NCBI GenBank assembly: GCA_015179045.1
Contig: WHUZ01000002.1
Coordinates: 2,418,001-2,482,000, forward strand
DNA from: Kalaharituber pfeilii
Taxonomy: Eukaryota; Ascomycota; Pezizomycetes; Pezizales; Pezizaceae
Direction: 5' to 3'
Length of the DNA stretch: 64,000 nt
Position 1 is the stretch's first letter. Every line of letters starts with the position of its first letter. Shown piece by piece: positions 1 to 11,678 of the stretch. The notes below the pieces were generated by a model, which did not search any database, had not been told where the DNA came from, and was given only the letters and a program-made list of their open reading frames with translations. The translations under genes were made by a program, and so were the position numbers.

Positions 1-710
1 ATTGCTCAGATGTCCAGCATATGCCCTTTCATGTGTACCTAGCTTCCTTATCTGGCCTCTAGCACCATGCCGTACCGGTCCAGCGCATTCTCATTTTGCC
101 CCATCTCGCACCATCAAGGAGATCTTATTGTATCTGTCAAATTGAGCCATACCGCCTCACTTTGCACCATAGAAAGGGGCCAGCCTTAACTGTGAATTGA
201 GCTCATTTTACCATGTTCCACGCTGCTAGGTGGGTCCTGCCGTACCTGTCAAATTTGGCTCATTCTGCTGTTCTCACATTGTGGAAAGAGTCCGGTGATA
301 CTTGTCAACTTGAGCTCATTCTGCCTCATCTCACGCCATCGAAAGGAAGCTGTCATATCCTGTTAAATTGAGCTCATTCTGCCTCATCTTATACCATCAA
401 GAGAGACTGCCATTCCTATTGAATTCGGCTCATTCTGCTGCATCTCATAAGGAGCTATCATGCCTGTCAAATTCTGCTCGCCCTGCTGTATCTCATGTTG
501 GCAAGAGAGATCTACCAATCCCTGTCAAATTCGGCTTATTCTGCTGCATCTCCCAGGCTGAAATAGACCTGCCATACCTGTCAAATTTGACTCTCGTTCT
601 GCTGCATCTTGTGCTATCGAATAACTATCAAATTGCGCTCATTCTGCTATATCTCATAATGCGGAAAGAGTCCTATTATACCTGTTAAATTTGGCTCACT
701 CTGCTACTCT
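1..710. repeat. Degenerate minisatellite, unit about 47-60 bp, ~11 copies
   Basis: A phrase close to CCTGTCAAATTGAGCTCATT recurs near 131, 189, 245, 300, 357, 414, 461, 520, 577, 624 and 678. Between the phrases lies a second block resembling CTGCCTCATCTCATACCATC followed by GAAAGG. Spacing is about 47-60 bp and copies differ by many substitutions and small indels, so this is an old tandem array. The 106-codon ORF inside (368-688) is composed of the repeat and is not a gene. The array may continue left of the window. Confidence 0.85.
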
Positions 711-720
711 CCTGTGGAAA

Positions 721-1055
721 GGTGCTACTATAATAGACTAGCCCCATTAGATTGCCTGAGAACACTTAAATAAAACTCGGATCAATTGAATAAATGCCAC
801 AGTTCACAGAAATTCCTTAACAACCACATGAGGCTCTTTTTGGTAGTCGCCAAGCTGGAGCACACAATTGGGCGTAACGCTAGTCAAGTTGGCAGCTTGC
901 CAATGGTTGGTTAAAGATGGCAACGTAGTATGAAAAACAAAATGTGGGGTTTTTGACAAACAATCAGCAATCGCTGTCGCTTATAATATCATCAACGTGA
1001 ATCGAGCTCTCACTATTTCTATCTGCCGTGTGTCGGAAAGCACTAGTCATTCGAA
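721..1055. other. Intergenic, upstream of the NLR gene
   Basis: About 335 bases between the minisatellite and the chosen ATG at 1056. The region must hold the promoter and 5' UTR of the NACHT-WD40 gene. I see no clear TATA box or other recognisable element. Confidence 0.4.
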
Positions 1056-4000
1056 ATGGGTAAAAATGATCCTAAAAGCCCAACAGGGCTTCGTGAGAGG
1101 GCTAGAAGGTTCGGGGAAAAGCTTGGGATCAGGTCAGTCTTCCAACAGAATGGCGATACCTCTGCTCAGGTTAACCTCCCCGTCTCTATAGAGGCTCGCC
1201 TAGATCGACATCTCCCGCCGGAAATATAGAGGGGTGTGCGAAGACTTCTAGCGCCTCCCCTTCAACAGAGAGTCTTTCGCATACTCCCCACCTCGCAACC
1301 CCACACACACGGCCAACACAAACATCAACGAGCCCAGTTACTACTGTCACATCACCACTACCATTAGTACAAATACAAACTGTGGATGCTACCTCAGCAT
1401 CCGGTTCATCTCATTCACCAATTGCATCTGGACCGCCGAAAACTCCTCCGCAGGATATCCGTGCCAATATCGAAGATGTAATTAAGGAGTTGCAGTCTGC
1501 TAAAGCAGATATCAAAAAAAGACAATGGAAATATACCAACAGGCATGGCGAGACTGTTGTCGTAGTGGAGCGGATAGGGCGGATCCTTAATGGGGTGCAG
1601 CAGTATGTAGCAATAGTCGATACGGCAATACAGCATAGCCCTGAAACCACCGCTCTTGTATGGGCTGGTGTTAAAGTTATTCTGCAGGTCAGTCATAGAA
1701 TTCCCTCCCATGGAACATTCGTTTAATGTAATAGGTTGCACTCAATCATGTCGAATTGATCGAAAACCTGGAACTTGCAATGGCAACTATTATTGATACG
1801 ATGGCCACTTGTGAATTCTATGCTCACATCTATATGACTGCATCGTTGGAGGTCACAGTGCATTCAGACTTAACTGAGGCTTTTAAACGCACGCTGGATT
1901 CTGCTCTGAAAGCACTCTATGATGCCATTTCGGCTTTTATAGCCGAAGTAAAAAAATATTTCGGCAGCTCAACTTCATGTAAGAAATTCGTTTTGTGTCA
2001 GTTTGGACTTCGCTAACGAGTACCAAATTTAGGGGCAAAGAGTGTTGGGAATCTTTTTACGCCTTTTGCAGTATCGATGCAACCATTCCTCGATGAAATA
2101 GCTAGCAAGGAAAAGGTTGTTTGCAGATGTGCCAATATGGCTACAATGAAAAGGATCATGGGCAAGAACGCTATGTGACTCTTCCATAGGTATATTATGC
2201 TAATGAGAATAGACATTTCCAAGATGGAGGACCTCTTGAATAATATAAGGAAGGAAATGAAACCTTTGACCATGCTAGAAAGTGAGTGCATCGTCTTGCA
2301 CTATCTTCATTCATAGGAAACGATTCTGCAACTGATGCTAATTGTAAAAGCAAGAGCAGATATGTTCACGAACATGGAAGAAAACCTTGTGGTGACTAGG
2401 AATATTGAGGATATGGTAACTACACTGGGTACGTTTGTACACACCTATTCATTGATCTCTTTTTTAATGTAAATTAGTATTGAATCAACGACAAACAACT
2501 GTTTGGAAAACTTTAAATCCAGACTTGGAGCAGCTGAAGAAGAATTATCTAGCTAAGCATAAGCTTGATTTCGAGTTTGACCTATATATTCCAGCGGAAG
2601 GAATGACACATCCGCACGATAGCAAGCACTTTGATCTACTGGACGCTGTTCAAAAATTCCTTTCAGATGCCGTGCCACAAAAGATTTGCTTGATCCAAGG
2701 TGTTGCTGGATCCGGAAAATCAACGTTCAACCATCACCTTGCACAGAAGCTCTGGTCTGTCTTTGATAAAACCTCCAATAAAGAAATTGCAGTGGTTCCA
2801 GTATTTATTTCACTCTCTAGGGTGTATACATCAGGAATCCACAACCAAGATTTAATAGCCACTTTCTTTGCCAAACAAGGCTTTCAAAAAGATCAAATAG
2901 ACCTAGTTCGGCATCAACGACAGTTTGTATTTATCTTAGACGGTTATGACGAAATTGAGAGACGAGATCGCAACTTTTATACCGAAAACGAGCTTGATAC
3001 ATGGAATGCTAAAGTGGTTATTACCAGCCGACCCGAATATTTGCTCTCCGGGTATCAGAGCCAGTTTTACCCCCGTGGTCAGCCAAAACTATTACAAGAA
3101 TACTACCTTGCGCCGTTTTCGAAGTCAAGCATCCGAACGTACATTGCACGATATGTGAAGGCTAGACCTGGTTACTCAGTTGAGGAGTATGAACAGCATA
3201 TACTGAAGCCTGATGTTTGTGCTCTAGTCAGCAACCCTTTTCTACTAAAAATGACCATGACCGTGAAACCAGCTCATAGTAAAGACAAACTCAAGCGCGG
3301 AGATTTATATCATCAGTTCATTGAATATTGGATTAACCAGGCAAAGGAACGTTTGGATAATATACAGCTACCAGAAACCCAGCGTAATGCATATACCCAG
3401 TTAACCAATATCAACTTTAGTTTCCAAGCACAATGCTTTTGTCAACAGTTTGCCCTAACACTCTATCGTTGTCAAGCATTAGAAGCAAGCTATACACCTG
3501 CTAGTCTTTTTCCCGATTCTATCCCACAAGAGCAGTCAATGTGGAAATGCTTTTTAGCAGATGATGATACTAAAGTGCAACTTTTACGCCTCAGTTCACC
3601 GCTTATTCGGCAGGGCAATTTATACCGATTTTTACACAAGTCGCTACGGGACTATTTGGTAGCCGAAGTAATTTTGAAGGATGAGGCGTTCAAAGACTGT
3701 AAAGCCAATGCACTAATGAATGAATTTCATCTTGTGGATGATCCTGGTGTTCTTGACTTCATCATCGAAAAAGCATGGCTAATGCAGCACCAACTTTTGG
3801 CCTTTGTGGAGCGATCTAAAACCGACACTAATTTTTCCACAGCATCAGCAAATGCAATTACGCTTCTAGTTAGAGCAGGAATGAGCTTCACAGGTTATGA
3901 TTTGCGTGGCATAAGGATCCCTAGAGCAGATCTAAGTGGTGGCTTCTTTCATCAGGCTCAATTGCAAAATGCAGACCTATGTCAGGTTCGTACATACGCA

Positions 4001-6056
4001 ATTAACAAAGACATATGATAAATATATCAACAAATTAGCTAATGTTATAAAGCAGGTTCGTGCACATCAAACTTGGTTTGAGCGGGCAGACCTGAGTAAA
4101 GCTAGCATGAACAATGTATCGTTTGGGGAAAGGCCTTTCTTTGAGGGACATCGCGACTGGGTACTGAGTGTCGCCTTCTCCCCTGACGGCCAACTGCTTG
4201 CCTCTGGCAGTGATGATGGTACTATACGCCTGTGGTCAGTGCCGCGCCATGACACCGTCCATACCTTTGAGGGACATCGCCGCTCGGTACTGAGTGTCGC
4301 CTTCTCCCCTGACGGCCAACTGCTTGCCTCTGGCAGTCATGATGGTACTATACGCCTGTGGTCAGTGCCGCGCCATGACACCGTCCATACCTTTGAGGGA
4401 CATCGCCGCTCGGTACTGAGTGTCGCCTTCTCCCCTGACGGCCAGCTGCTTGCCTCTGGCAGTCATGATGGTACTATACGCCTGTGGTCAGTGCCGCGCC
4501 ATGACACCGTCCATACCTTTGAGGGACATCGCCGCTCGGTACGGAGTGTCGCCTTCTCCCCTGACGGCCAGCTGCTTGCCTCTGGCAGTGATGATGGTAC
4601 TATACGCCTGTGGTCAGTGCCGCGCCATGACACCGTCCATACCTTTGAGGGACATCGCCGCTCGGTATGGAGTGTCGCCTTCTCCCCTGACGGCCAGCTG
4701 CTTGCCTCTGGCAGTTATGATGGTACTATACGCCTGTGGTCAGTGCCGCGCCATGAAACCGTCCATACCTTTGAGGGACATCGCGGCTCGGTACTGAGTG
4801 TCGCCTTCTCCCCTGACGGCCAGCTGCTTGCCTCTGGCAGTGATGATGGTACTATACGCCTGTGGTCAGTGCCGCGCCATGACACCGTCCATACCTTTGA
4901 GGGACATCGCGGCTCGGTACGGAGTGTCGCCTTCTCCCCTGACGGCCAACTGCTTGCCTCTGGCAGTCATGATGGTACTATACGCCTGTGGTCAGTGCCG
5001 CGCCATGACACCGTCCATACCTTTGAGGGACATCGCGGCTCGGTACGGAGTGTCGCCTTCTCCCCTGACGGCCAACTGCTTGCCTCTGGCAGTGATGATG
5101 ATACTATACGCCTGTGGTCAGTGCCGCGCCATGACACCGTCCATACCTTTGAGGGACATCGCGGCTCGGTACTGAGTGTCGCCTTCTCCCCTGACGGCCA
5201 GCTGCTTGCCTCTGGCAGTCATGATGGTACTATACGCCTGTGGTCAGTGCCGCGCCATGACACCGTCCATACCTTTGAGGGACATCGCGGCTCGGTACTG
5301 AGTGTCGCCTTCTCCCCTGACGGCCAGCTGCTTGCCTCTGGCAGTTATGATGATACTATACGCCTGTGGTCAGTGCCGCGCCATGACACCGTCCATACCT
5401 TTGAGGGACATCGCGGCTCGGTACTGAGTGTCGCCTTCTCCCCTGACGGCCAGCTGCTTGCCTCTGGCAGTCATGATGGTACTATACGCCTGTGGTCAGT
5501 GCCGCGCCATGACACCGTCCATACCTTTGAGGGACATCGCCGCTCGGTATGGAGTGTCGCCTTCTCCCCTGACGGCCAGCTGCTTGCCTCTGGCAGTTAT
5601 GATGGTACTATACGCCTGTGGTCAGTGCCGCGCCATGACACCGTCCATACCTTTGAGGGACATCGCGGCTCGGTATGGAGTGTCGCCTTCTCCCCTGACG
5701 GCCAGCTGCTTGCCTCTGGCAGTGATGATGGTACTATACGCCTGTGGTCAGTGCCGCGCCATGACACCGTCCATACCTTTGAGGGACATCACGGCTCGGT
5801 ACTGAGTGTCGCCTTCTCCCCTGACGGCCAGCTGCTTGCCTCTGGCAGTCAAATAATACATGTATGGCAAGTACAACACAAGGCAAGCCGCATGCTAGCC
5901 AATCATTCCTTAGAAATCGGCTGTGTATGGGCAGCGCCCCAAAACAGACTTATCCTCACGAATGTAAACATTCAGGATGTGACTGGGCTCAATTCACTCA
6001 ACTTTCGCCTGCTTGGACAACATGGAGCAGTTGGGCAGCCTGTACTCACTGAGTAA
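1056..6056 (+). CDS. NACHT-WD40 (NWD) NOD-like receptor, STAND NTPase
   Basis: Exons by splice consensus and frame: 1056-1132, 1192-1687, 1735-1978, 2033-2161, 2213-2281, 2317-2428 (limits uncertain), 2478-3985, 4056-6056, giving about 1545 residues. The N-terminus has a basic start (LRERARRFGEKLG), a Ser/Thr/Pro linker, then a helical domain of the kind that precedes fungal NACHT modules (ALVWAGVKVILQ). NACHT shows Walker A GVAGSGKST (about 2700-2726) and Walker B VFILDGYDE (about 2929-2955). A pentapeptide-like stretch (DLRG, ADLS) is split by the 70-nt intron 3986-4055. Fourteen WD40 repeats of 42 residues fill 4137-5860. By family knowledge such proteins are intracellular sensors that oligomerise on ligand binding; HET-E, HET-D and HET-R of Podospora are the best studied. 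The start at 1056 is chosen because it gives an unbroken spliced frame. One in-frame TAG (2314-2316) is not cleanly removed by any standard intron, so the gene may carry one lesion. The ligand is unknown. Confidence 0.88.
4137..5870 (+). repeat. 126-bp tandem WD40 array, 14 units
   Basis: Units of exactly 126 bp (42 codons) repeat in frame; the first and last are slightly divergent. Between units almost the only changes are at codons giving R/G (also D or H), L/R/W, D/H/Y and G/D, plus one CAA/CAG synonymous site and one D/E. Each unit reads roughly FEGHR-x-SV-x-SVAFSPDG, then QLLASGS-x-D-x-T, then IRLWSVPRHDTVHT. Frame-shifted 125-codon ORFs here (4420-4797, 4798-5175, 5428-5805) are shadows of the repeat. 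Confidence 0.95.
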
Positions 6057-6627
6057 GTGAAGTTGGTGTAGATACTATAGTTGTTGGTCCTTTGGGAGAC
6101 CGCCCGAGGCCCCACCTTTCTCCTAGCTACTAGCGCCCTTTATATAGTCTCCTCAAGCGTGGCGTTTCTTCTTTGCTTATGATATCTTTAGATGCTTAAC
6201 AATCAATGATTATACCATCGCTGTAGTTTGCCATTCGGTGGCACCTAGTCAGAGTCCGTTCAGCGCGAGCCTCTATAGTCACGAGGTTGATGTGCCCTGC
6301 CATAGCAAGTAGCGATAAGCGGAGTTACGTCATCTTTTTTTTTTAAAAAAAAAAAAAAAGGTTATTGCGCGGCCTTATTGATGTCATATTACTAGTCTCG
6401 TGCTCAGCCGCTACAGCGCACACATGATTTATATATTATTATTTTTTTCACATTGCAATACTAGGAGCGTCTGGAACTTCCTAGCGCGCCCAGTAGGTTG
6501 GCTAGGCAGTACACTAGATTGTTCGCTATGTAACACTACCAGAGCTCGGTATTTACTTCCAGTCTTACTCCATCCCAATAATTATTTGTATATCAAGATC
6601 AACATGCAGCAGCGTATATAGATAGTA
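6057..6627. other. Intergenic after the NLR gene
   Basis: Holds the NLR 3' UTR and a T-run/A-run junction at about 6333-6359. I see no gene. The run of T followed directly by A could be a decayed retroposon tail pair, but no flanking duplication was found. Confidence 0.4.
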
Positions 6628-6855
6628 ATGCCTTTCTATAATTTGGATGAAGAAGGTATGCATATATCTCATGTCTTAAACTTTATAAATGAAGAAGGCT
6701 TTACCCTTAGTATGTTTATTGAAGCCTTCCTCTTGAATCGCAGTTTCAAGATCATCAGAGCAGCTAAAGACTTCCTTGGTTTAGCTCAGAATTCCAATGC
6801 GATGCGAGTACTAGTACATCAGTTGTGTGAGGAGTATTCTCAGTTATTTCAATAG
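6628..6855 (+). CDS. Small hypothetical ORF, possible transposon-related fragment
   Basis: An ATG-to-stop ORF of 75 codons with no Pro/Ser-rich shadow character. The sequence has an N-terminal acidic patch and a segment (VLNFINEEGFTLSMFIEAFL) that loosely recalls the short helical segment at the start of fungal DUF6589-type proteins, which occur in mobile elements. That match is weak and from memory. It stands alone in repeat-rich DNA beside the decayed Helitron, so a fragment of a larger dead gene is as likely as a real gene. I do not assign a function. Confidence 0.25.
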   Translation: MPFYNLDEEGMHISHVLNFINEEGFTLSMFIEAFLLNRSFKIIRAAKDFLGLAQNSNAMRVLVHQLCEEYSQLFQ

Positions 6856-6959
6856 CTATTATTCTTCAAAATCTAAAGGAAGACTGCGCAATCAACAGTT
6901 ATGGGAGAGTGGCTTAGGTCAGAAGCTGATAAACATATACATTATAATGCTACATCTTG

Positions 6960-7410
6960 AGCTTCATTAGTAACAATGAGGGTTTGCACCCTCAGTGCCC
7001 TATGCTCTTGGAGTGTAGGGTGTTGGAGGTACAAACTCGACTAGATAATACATGATTCCAGTCACTAGTCAGCCAAGTTTTTAACACATAAGTTCGCACT
7101 ACAATATGATAAGTCTCCTGAATAGCTCTTTAAGAATGCAGTTGCATCAGCAAAAAATGGGTCGCATCACAACGCGACACCCAGCGACACAATGCACAGT
7201 TTATGCCCTGAGCGCCCTAAGCGCCTCATATATTCCTGACCTCATCGCCTCACGACGGTCGCGCCCTGCGCTTTCTGGCCTTCTGACTTTTGCCACTCTC
7301 ACGCCCCATGAAATCGGTTTTTTATCTTAGTGCGCCCCTGGCATTATAAAACCTAGTTTTACGCCCTCAGCGTACATAACGCAAGTAATCCTGCTGCCGG
7401 TACTGCGACG
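6960..7410. other. Intergenic, AT/GC patchwork
   Basis: No gene recognised. A short inverted motif (GCACCCTCAG near 6987 and AGGGTGTTGGAGGT near 7016) could form a hairpin. The 74-codon ORF at 7106-7330 has no family features. Confidence 0.3.
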
Positions 7411-7477
7411 TGCTCAAGTCCTCCATTGTACCCACAATGCAAGTAATCCTGCCGCCGGCATTGCAGTGTGCTCAACG
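7380..7477. repeat. Imperfect direct repeat, ~39 bp twice
   Basis: GCAAGTAATCCTGCTGCCGG at about 7381 recurs as GCAAGTAATCCTGCCGCCGG at about 7440. Each is followed by a similar TGC-rich block and GTGCTCAA, so the repeated part is about 39 bp at a 59-bp offset. Confidence 0.75.
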
Positions 7478-7513
7478 TGCTCAAAATGTCCTTCATTTCA
7501 TGTGCGCGCTCAA

Positions 7514-7573
7514 CATGGTTTTTTTTTTTTTATTTCAATACTCGCATGCCGCCCGATGGGCTATGGCGAGAGT
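7514..7573 (-). mobile_element. Tiny poly(A)-tailed retroposon, copy 1
   Basis: Read on the minus strand, CTCGCCATAGCCCA, then a GC-rich block ending GCATGCGAG, then TATTGAAAT and a run of A. The same order of motifs occurs on the minus strand at 60545-60618. It sits exactly where the reading of the decayed Helitron helicase stops, which suggests it inserted into the Helitron. No target duplication is visible for this copy. Confidence 0.55.
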
Positions 7574-7579
7574 TTTTAT

Positions 7580-10500
7580 TAACGAAAGAACAAACAGCCT
7601 GTAGCTCATCTGCAATTAATGGGTTCTCATTAAATATATTCTATGGTAGCTGCGGCAAAGGCAGTTCAAAATCTGCTAAAGTATGTCCTTGATACATCAG
7701 TATCTTATCAATTAGATATAGTCCATAGTCAAGATATAAGAACTCAAAACATGAAGAATTTGGTGGAATAATATTTGGATGTTGGCTTAAGAAAAACCTT
7801 AAGTCATCGCAAATGTTATTATGAAACTGCTCCTACAGAGCTTTAGGATTTGCTATATTCCCATGGAGTAAAGCAGTTGCAAATAATATCCTAAGGAAGC
7901 ACCCGTTTGAAGCACTTATTCCATTTATTATCATCCTCCAATAACCCAAATGCCTAATATGCCTGATGAAAGGTTGAATACATGATATCCTGAACTGTTT
8001 GCAGCTCTTCGAAACTCCTTACACCCCGAACAGCTGTTAGCAATAACCGCAAAAAGTATTTTTTACCCATAAATGGATTGCAGTAAAAAATACGGCCAAT
8101 TGCAAAACCTCGCTTCCTAGGAGTCCACTTCCGTAATGTTGGATTATAGACAAAATGGGAAGAAAACTCTTAGTATAGATATTGCTGAGCTTCTGGCATC
8201 TCGAAATTGGCCTAAAAGTAAGCCATCAATGTTGACTAGCTATTATTCAACTTGTTCATCATGTTTTCCATTAACATATCTTTTGCAAAATAGACAGACT
8301 GTTCATCAGGAAGATGGATAGCTAAATAAATGACAGAAGGGAACTCTTCATATACACCGAAGTCAAACAGACGCCATATAGCCTCTATCGGTCCAATATA
8401 CCGCCCCCTGTAAGTATTGCTTGATCTCATCTAAATTGCTCTCCATATCAACCTGCAATGTTGCCCTATCTGACCTCTTGTAGATATATTTGTGAATATA
8501 TTTAGTAGCATGTATTGTAGCACATACCTCAACATTGATATGTGCTTTATACCGCTAGAACAGATAAGGACTATATGGAACAATCCATCTATTATCACAT
8601 TCGACATATTGGTAGCGACCTATACCGGTACCATCATTCATAGGGATAGTAATAGTATTGTTAGTCTGCCGACATCGATAGAGTGGATAGCCATCTTCGC
8701 GAATCAATGTTTGTTCCTGAAATGGACGCGGATATCCTTTTGAGCATTTTTTCACTGCAGCACCACTATGAGGAAAAGATAAAGAAGAAGAAAAAGAAGA
8801 AGAAGAAGAAGAAGAAGAAGAAGAAGAAGAAGAAGAAGAAGAAGAAGAAGAAGAAGAAGAAGAAGAAGAAGAAGAAGAAGAAGAAGAAGAAGAAGAAGAA
8901 GAAGAAGAAGAAGAAGAAGAAGAAGAAGAGAAAGAAGATGCAGACATGCATGGTGTGTTGGGATTATAAACACCACATGGACCATGGACGATTGTGGAAG
9001 TAACAATATTCCAGAGCTCCTCACTCTGAATGCTATTTCTGTTAGAAATTTCGGCGGAGATTATCTCATCTATTCGGTCTGCAGTGATGTAACGGTCATC
9101 TGGATGCAAGAACAGCAACAAATGCATGTGTGGCAAACCACGCTTCTGGTACTCAATTGTCCAGACACACCCTACATATCGCCCAAAGATATGCTGGTGT
9201 TTAATCTCGTAGAGCAATTGTTGCTGCTTCAAGTGAAATACTCTTGCAACCAAATCAGGGCGGTCCGTAGCAGTTTGCGTAGGAAGCAACTCGCGAGTAA
9301 TCTCCTCCCATCTTGGATTAGCCGTGAAAGTGATGAAGAGTGAAGGGCGCCCGAAATGACGGACAATGGCCATGGAATCCTGAAAGAGTTGTGTCATAAA
9401 CCTATCTCCACCAGTATAGCTGCTAGGTAAGATTACACGACGGCCTAAGGCAGAGGTATCCATATCCTGCCTCAGGATTGCATCAGCTAAACCATTAGAA
9501 AGCTCAGAACGGATGTTTGACTGATGTGTACGTAGCCATGTGAGCTTGTTTTGATCACAAACAGCCCATGCATCCACAAAATATTGTTGAAATAGTCGCT
9601 GAGCCTGAAACAATGTGTATGGTTCATTCCGCCATATATGTAACCTAAAGCGATAATAGGCTCGCTGGGAGAGACGTGTGCGCTGGCAATTTCCGCATTC
9701 ATTTTGCAACTGCAAGCCCCAATGCCAACCTGCCTCACCATGTGGGAAGAGGAGGACGTAGTGTAATGGCATGTATGCAGCATGGTTAGGATTGATAATG
9801 CTGAATATCTCTGCCCCAGTTGCAGTACGGGAAGCCAAAACGATGTCTCGGAACCCTTGAGCACCATATTCATCTGGAATGATAATAGCAACCTCATCAC
9901 TGGTAGGTAAATTCTCACGCCGTTTATCTGCACCTTTTTTTTTTTCCTATAGTCAGCAACTTCTCACGGCATTTTATTGTATATCTGCACCTTACCTTTT
10001 TCCACGATCAACCGCATCTGTGGATTTAAGATCACCCTTGCCTCCTGATTACTCCGAGAAGCCTGATCCAAACGCTCCTTTGCAGTCAGATAGATGGGGT
10101 AAAAGGGATTAACATTTCTTATCTCTTCAAATAGCTGCTGAGGAGGTTTGTGTCAAGTGCTTCTTGTTGCTCACTCTGCGAATGTGCTGTATACTCAGGG
10201 TCATAGAAGTATAACTGAGAACCGTGGAACTGAGGTAGCCTGAGTAGCCAGATTCAAAGGGCGCTGAACATGATAGAGTTCACCATGGATCTGAAAACAT
10301 TCGATACCATGTGGCAAGGCTGCAAGGCGAGGATCAGGTTTATATTTGATTGATGTAAATGCTAAAGCAGTATTGTACTTGCGGATATGCTTCCGAAAAG
10401 CCTTTGCCACATTATCAGACTCATTGAATAATGCATAGAGAAGAGGAGGCAACTCTTTTAATAACTGCGGACGAACATCCCCTTCTTTACAACATGTTGT

Positions 10501-11037
10501 AAACCGTGTATTGCGAACTGTAGACTGGTATGAGCGTTCCCCCTTCCAGTGTAGAGCTCCACACTGTGAACACTCAATATCCATCGAACCCAAATTTAGC
10601 ATCCGCCATTCTGAAGAAGCTGATATAAATGCTCGAGCCTGAGGAATGTCGGCCGGTGGTTGTAATTGATAGGATGCAGAGGCGGAGTCAGCGGGTGCTG
10701 TAGTAGAAGATAATTTTGTCCTCTGGGTAATTCTCCTTCTTCGGTATGATACCTAAGAAGATATTAATGGAAGCTGAAACTGCACCTGCGACCAGATACA
10801 GTGAATTCTGATATTGGTTTCACCAGGTGGCAACGTATGCAACGTGAAGTATCCATGATATTGAAATCGAAAGCGAAGAAATGAAGAATGTGTAGGATGG
10901 AGAGAAACGAAGGATGGTCCATGGAAAGCAGGAGATAGATGCTACTGTTGCCACAATGATGCTTGCGTAGGCCAAGTCGCAGCTATGCTATAGGAAGGAA
11001 TGATTGCTGCAGTGCTACTATCGCTATCGCTAGACAT
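7580..11037 (-). pseudogene. Decayed Helitron Rep/helicase
   Basis: Read on the minus strand from an ATG at 11035-11037. The N-terminal part holds CSQCGALHWKGERS (about 10530-10575), a Helitron hallmark. The helitron-like N domain follows in 8555-9838, with FITFTANPRWEEI and the HUH metal-binding motif GLPHMHLLL. The two-tyrosine motif KYIHKYIYK lies beyond it at about 8480-8510, and the start of the replicase/helicase linker (EEFPSVIYLAIHLPDEQ) at about 8290-8345. Recognisable family sequence continues to about 7580. The frame is broken by many stops (for example TAG at 8555-8557, TGA near 8370, stops near 10100 and 10750) and by frameshifts (near 10225), so it cannot encode a working protein. 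The helicase motifs proper are missing. Helitrons transpose by rolling-circle replication; the terminal hairpin and CTRR end could not be placed. Confidence 0.88.
8785..8935 (+). repeat. (AAG)n microsatellite inside Helitron
   Basis: About 45 AAG units with few interruptions. On the Helitron's minus strand it reads as a serine run of about 45 residues between NPNTPCMSASS and the conserved SKGYPRPF segment, where intact Helitron proteins have no such tract. The long Lys, Leu and Phe ORFs here are translations of the repeat only. Confidence 0.97.
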
Positions 11038-11246
11038 AGTGTACTACTACTATCAAGCACGGTAATCCAGTACGTATAGTAGTAGCCAGTAGTATGCAGG
11101 ATATTGTATAGTAGCAGTAAAAGTAGCAAGTACGCTGTCGCAGTGTATGGCAGCAGGATATACTTTACAGTATTAAACCGTCCACAAGAATCATGGCCAA
11201 ACTGGAGGCGAAAATGCAGGCGGAAGAGCGTGGCGGTGACTGCGGC

Positions 11247-11365
11247 GAACTATGCTATAGGAAGGGCTGACATCAAACGTAATTGGCATTTAAGCGATCC
11301 AATGAATTTTTTTTCTGTAATGGTGCTGTGCTTTTTTCTTGGCGCTAGGCTCAGTACATAATAGA
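11247..11365. repeat. Dispersed direct repeat, copy A
   Basis: About 119 bp starting GAACTATGCTATAGGAAGGG and ending GGCTCAGTACATAATAGA. It matches 11679-11803 closely; 11239-11246 also resembles 10969-11000 near the Helitron 5' end (GCAGCTATGCTATAGGAAGG). Confidence 0.85.
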
Positions 11366-11678
11366 CAAGCAGTAACTGGCCTCCCGACCGTGAGGCCCTC
11401 CATACCACCACGCTTCTACTCCCATACCTCCCCCTAACTCCCCTGCACTGATCCACTCCCGCTTTCTACTGTGCTCAATCTTCTCTAATACTCACCATGC
11501 TACACATACTTATCATACTATGCTGCCACCACGCTTGCTATACTTCATGACATGCATATAAATACATACTCATCATACTTCCAAGTCACTATGCCGTACC
11601 ATGCTTAGGGGTGTCTGGTGTAGTTGCTGCCAAGGTGTAGCGAGGACCCAATGGAACGCAGTTGCCTAAGCCGAGATA

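Noticed and set aside
1..710. CRISPR-like array
   Set aside because: Repeats are degenerate and there are no regular unique spacers; the genome is a fungus.
4420..5805. Three 125-codon ORFs inside the WD40 array
   Set aside because: They are one alternative frame of the 126-bp repeat, open only because the unit length is divisible by three.
8683..9003. Lysine-rich, Leu-rich and Phe-rich ORFs
   Set aside because: They are translations of the AAG microsatellite.
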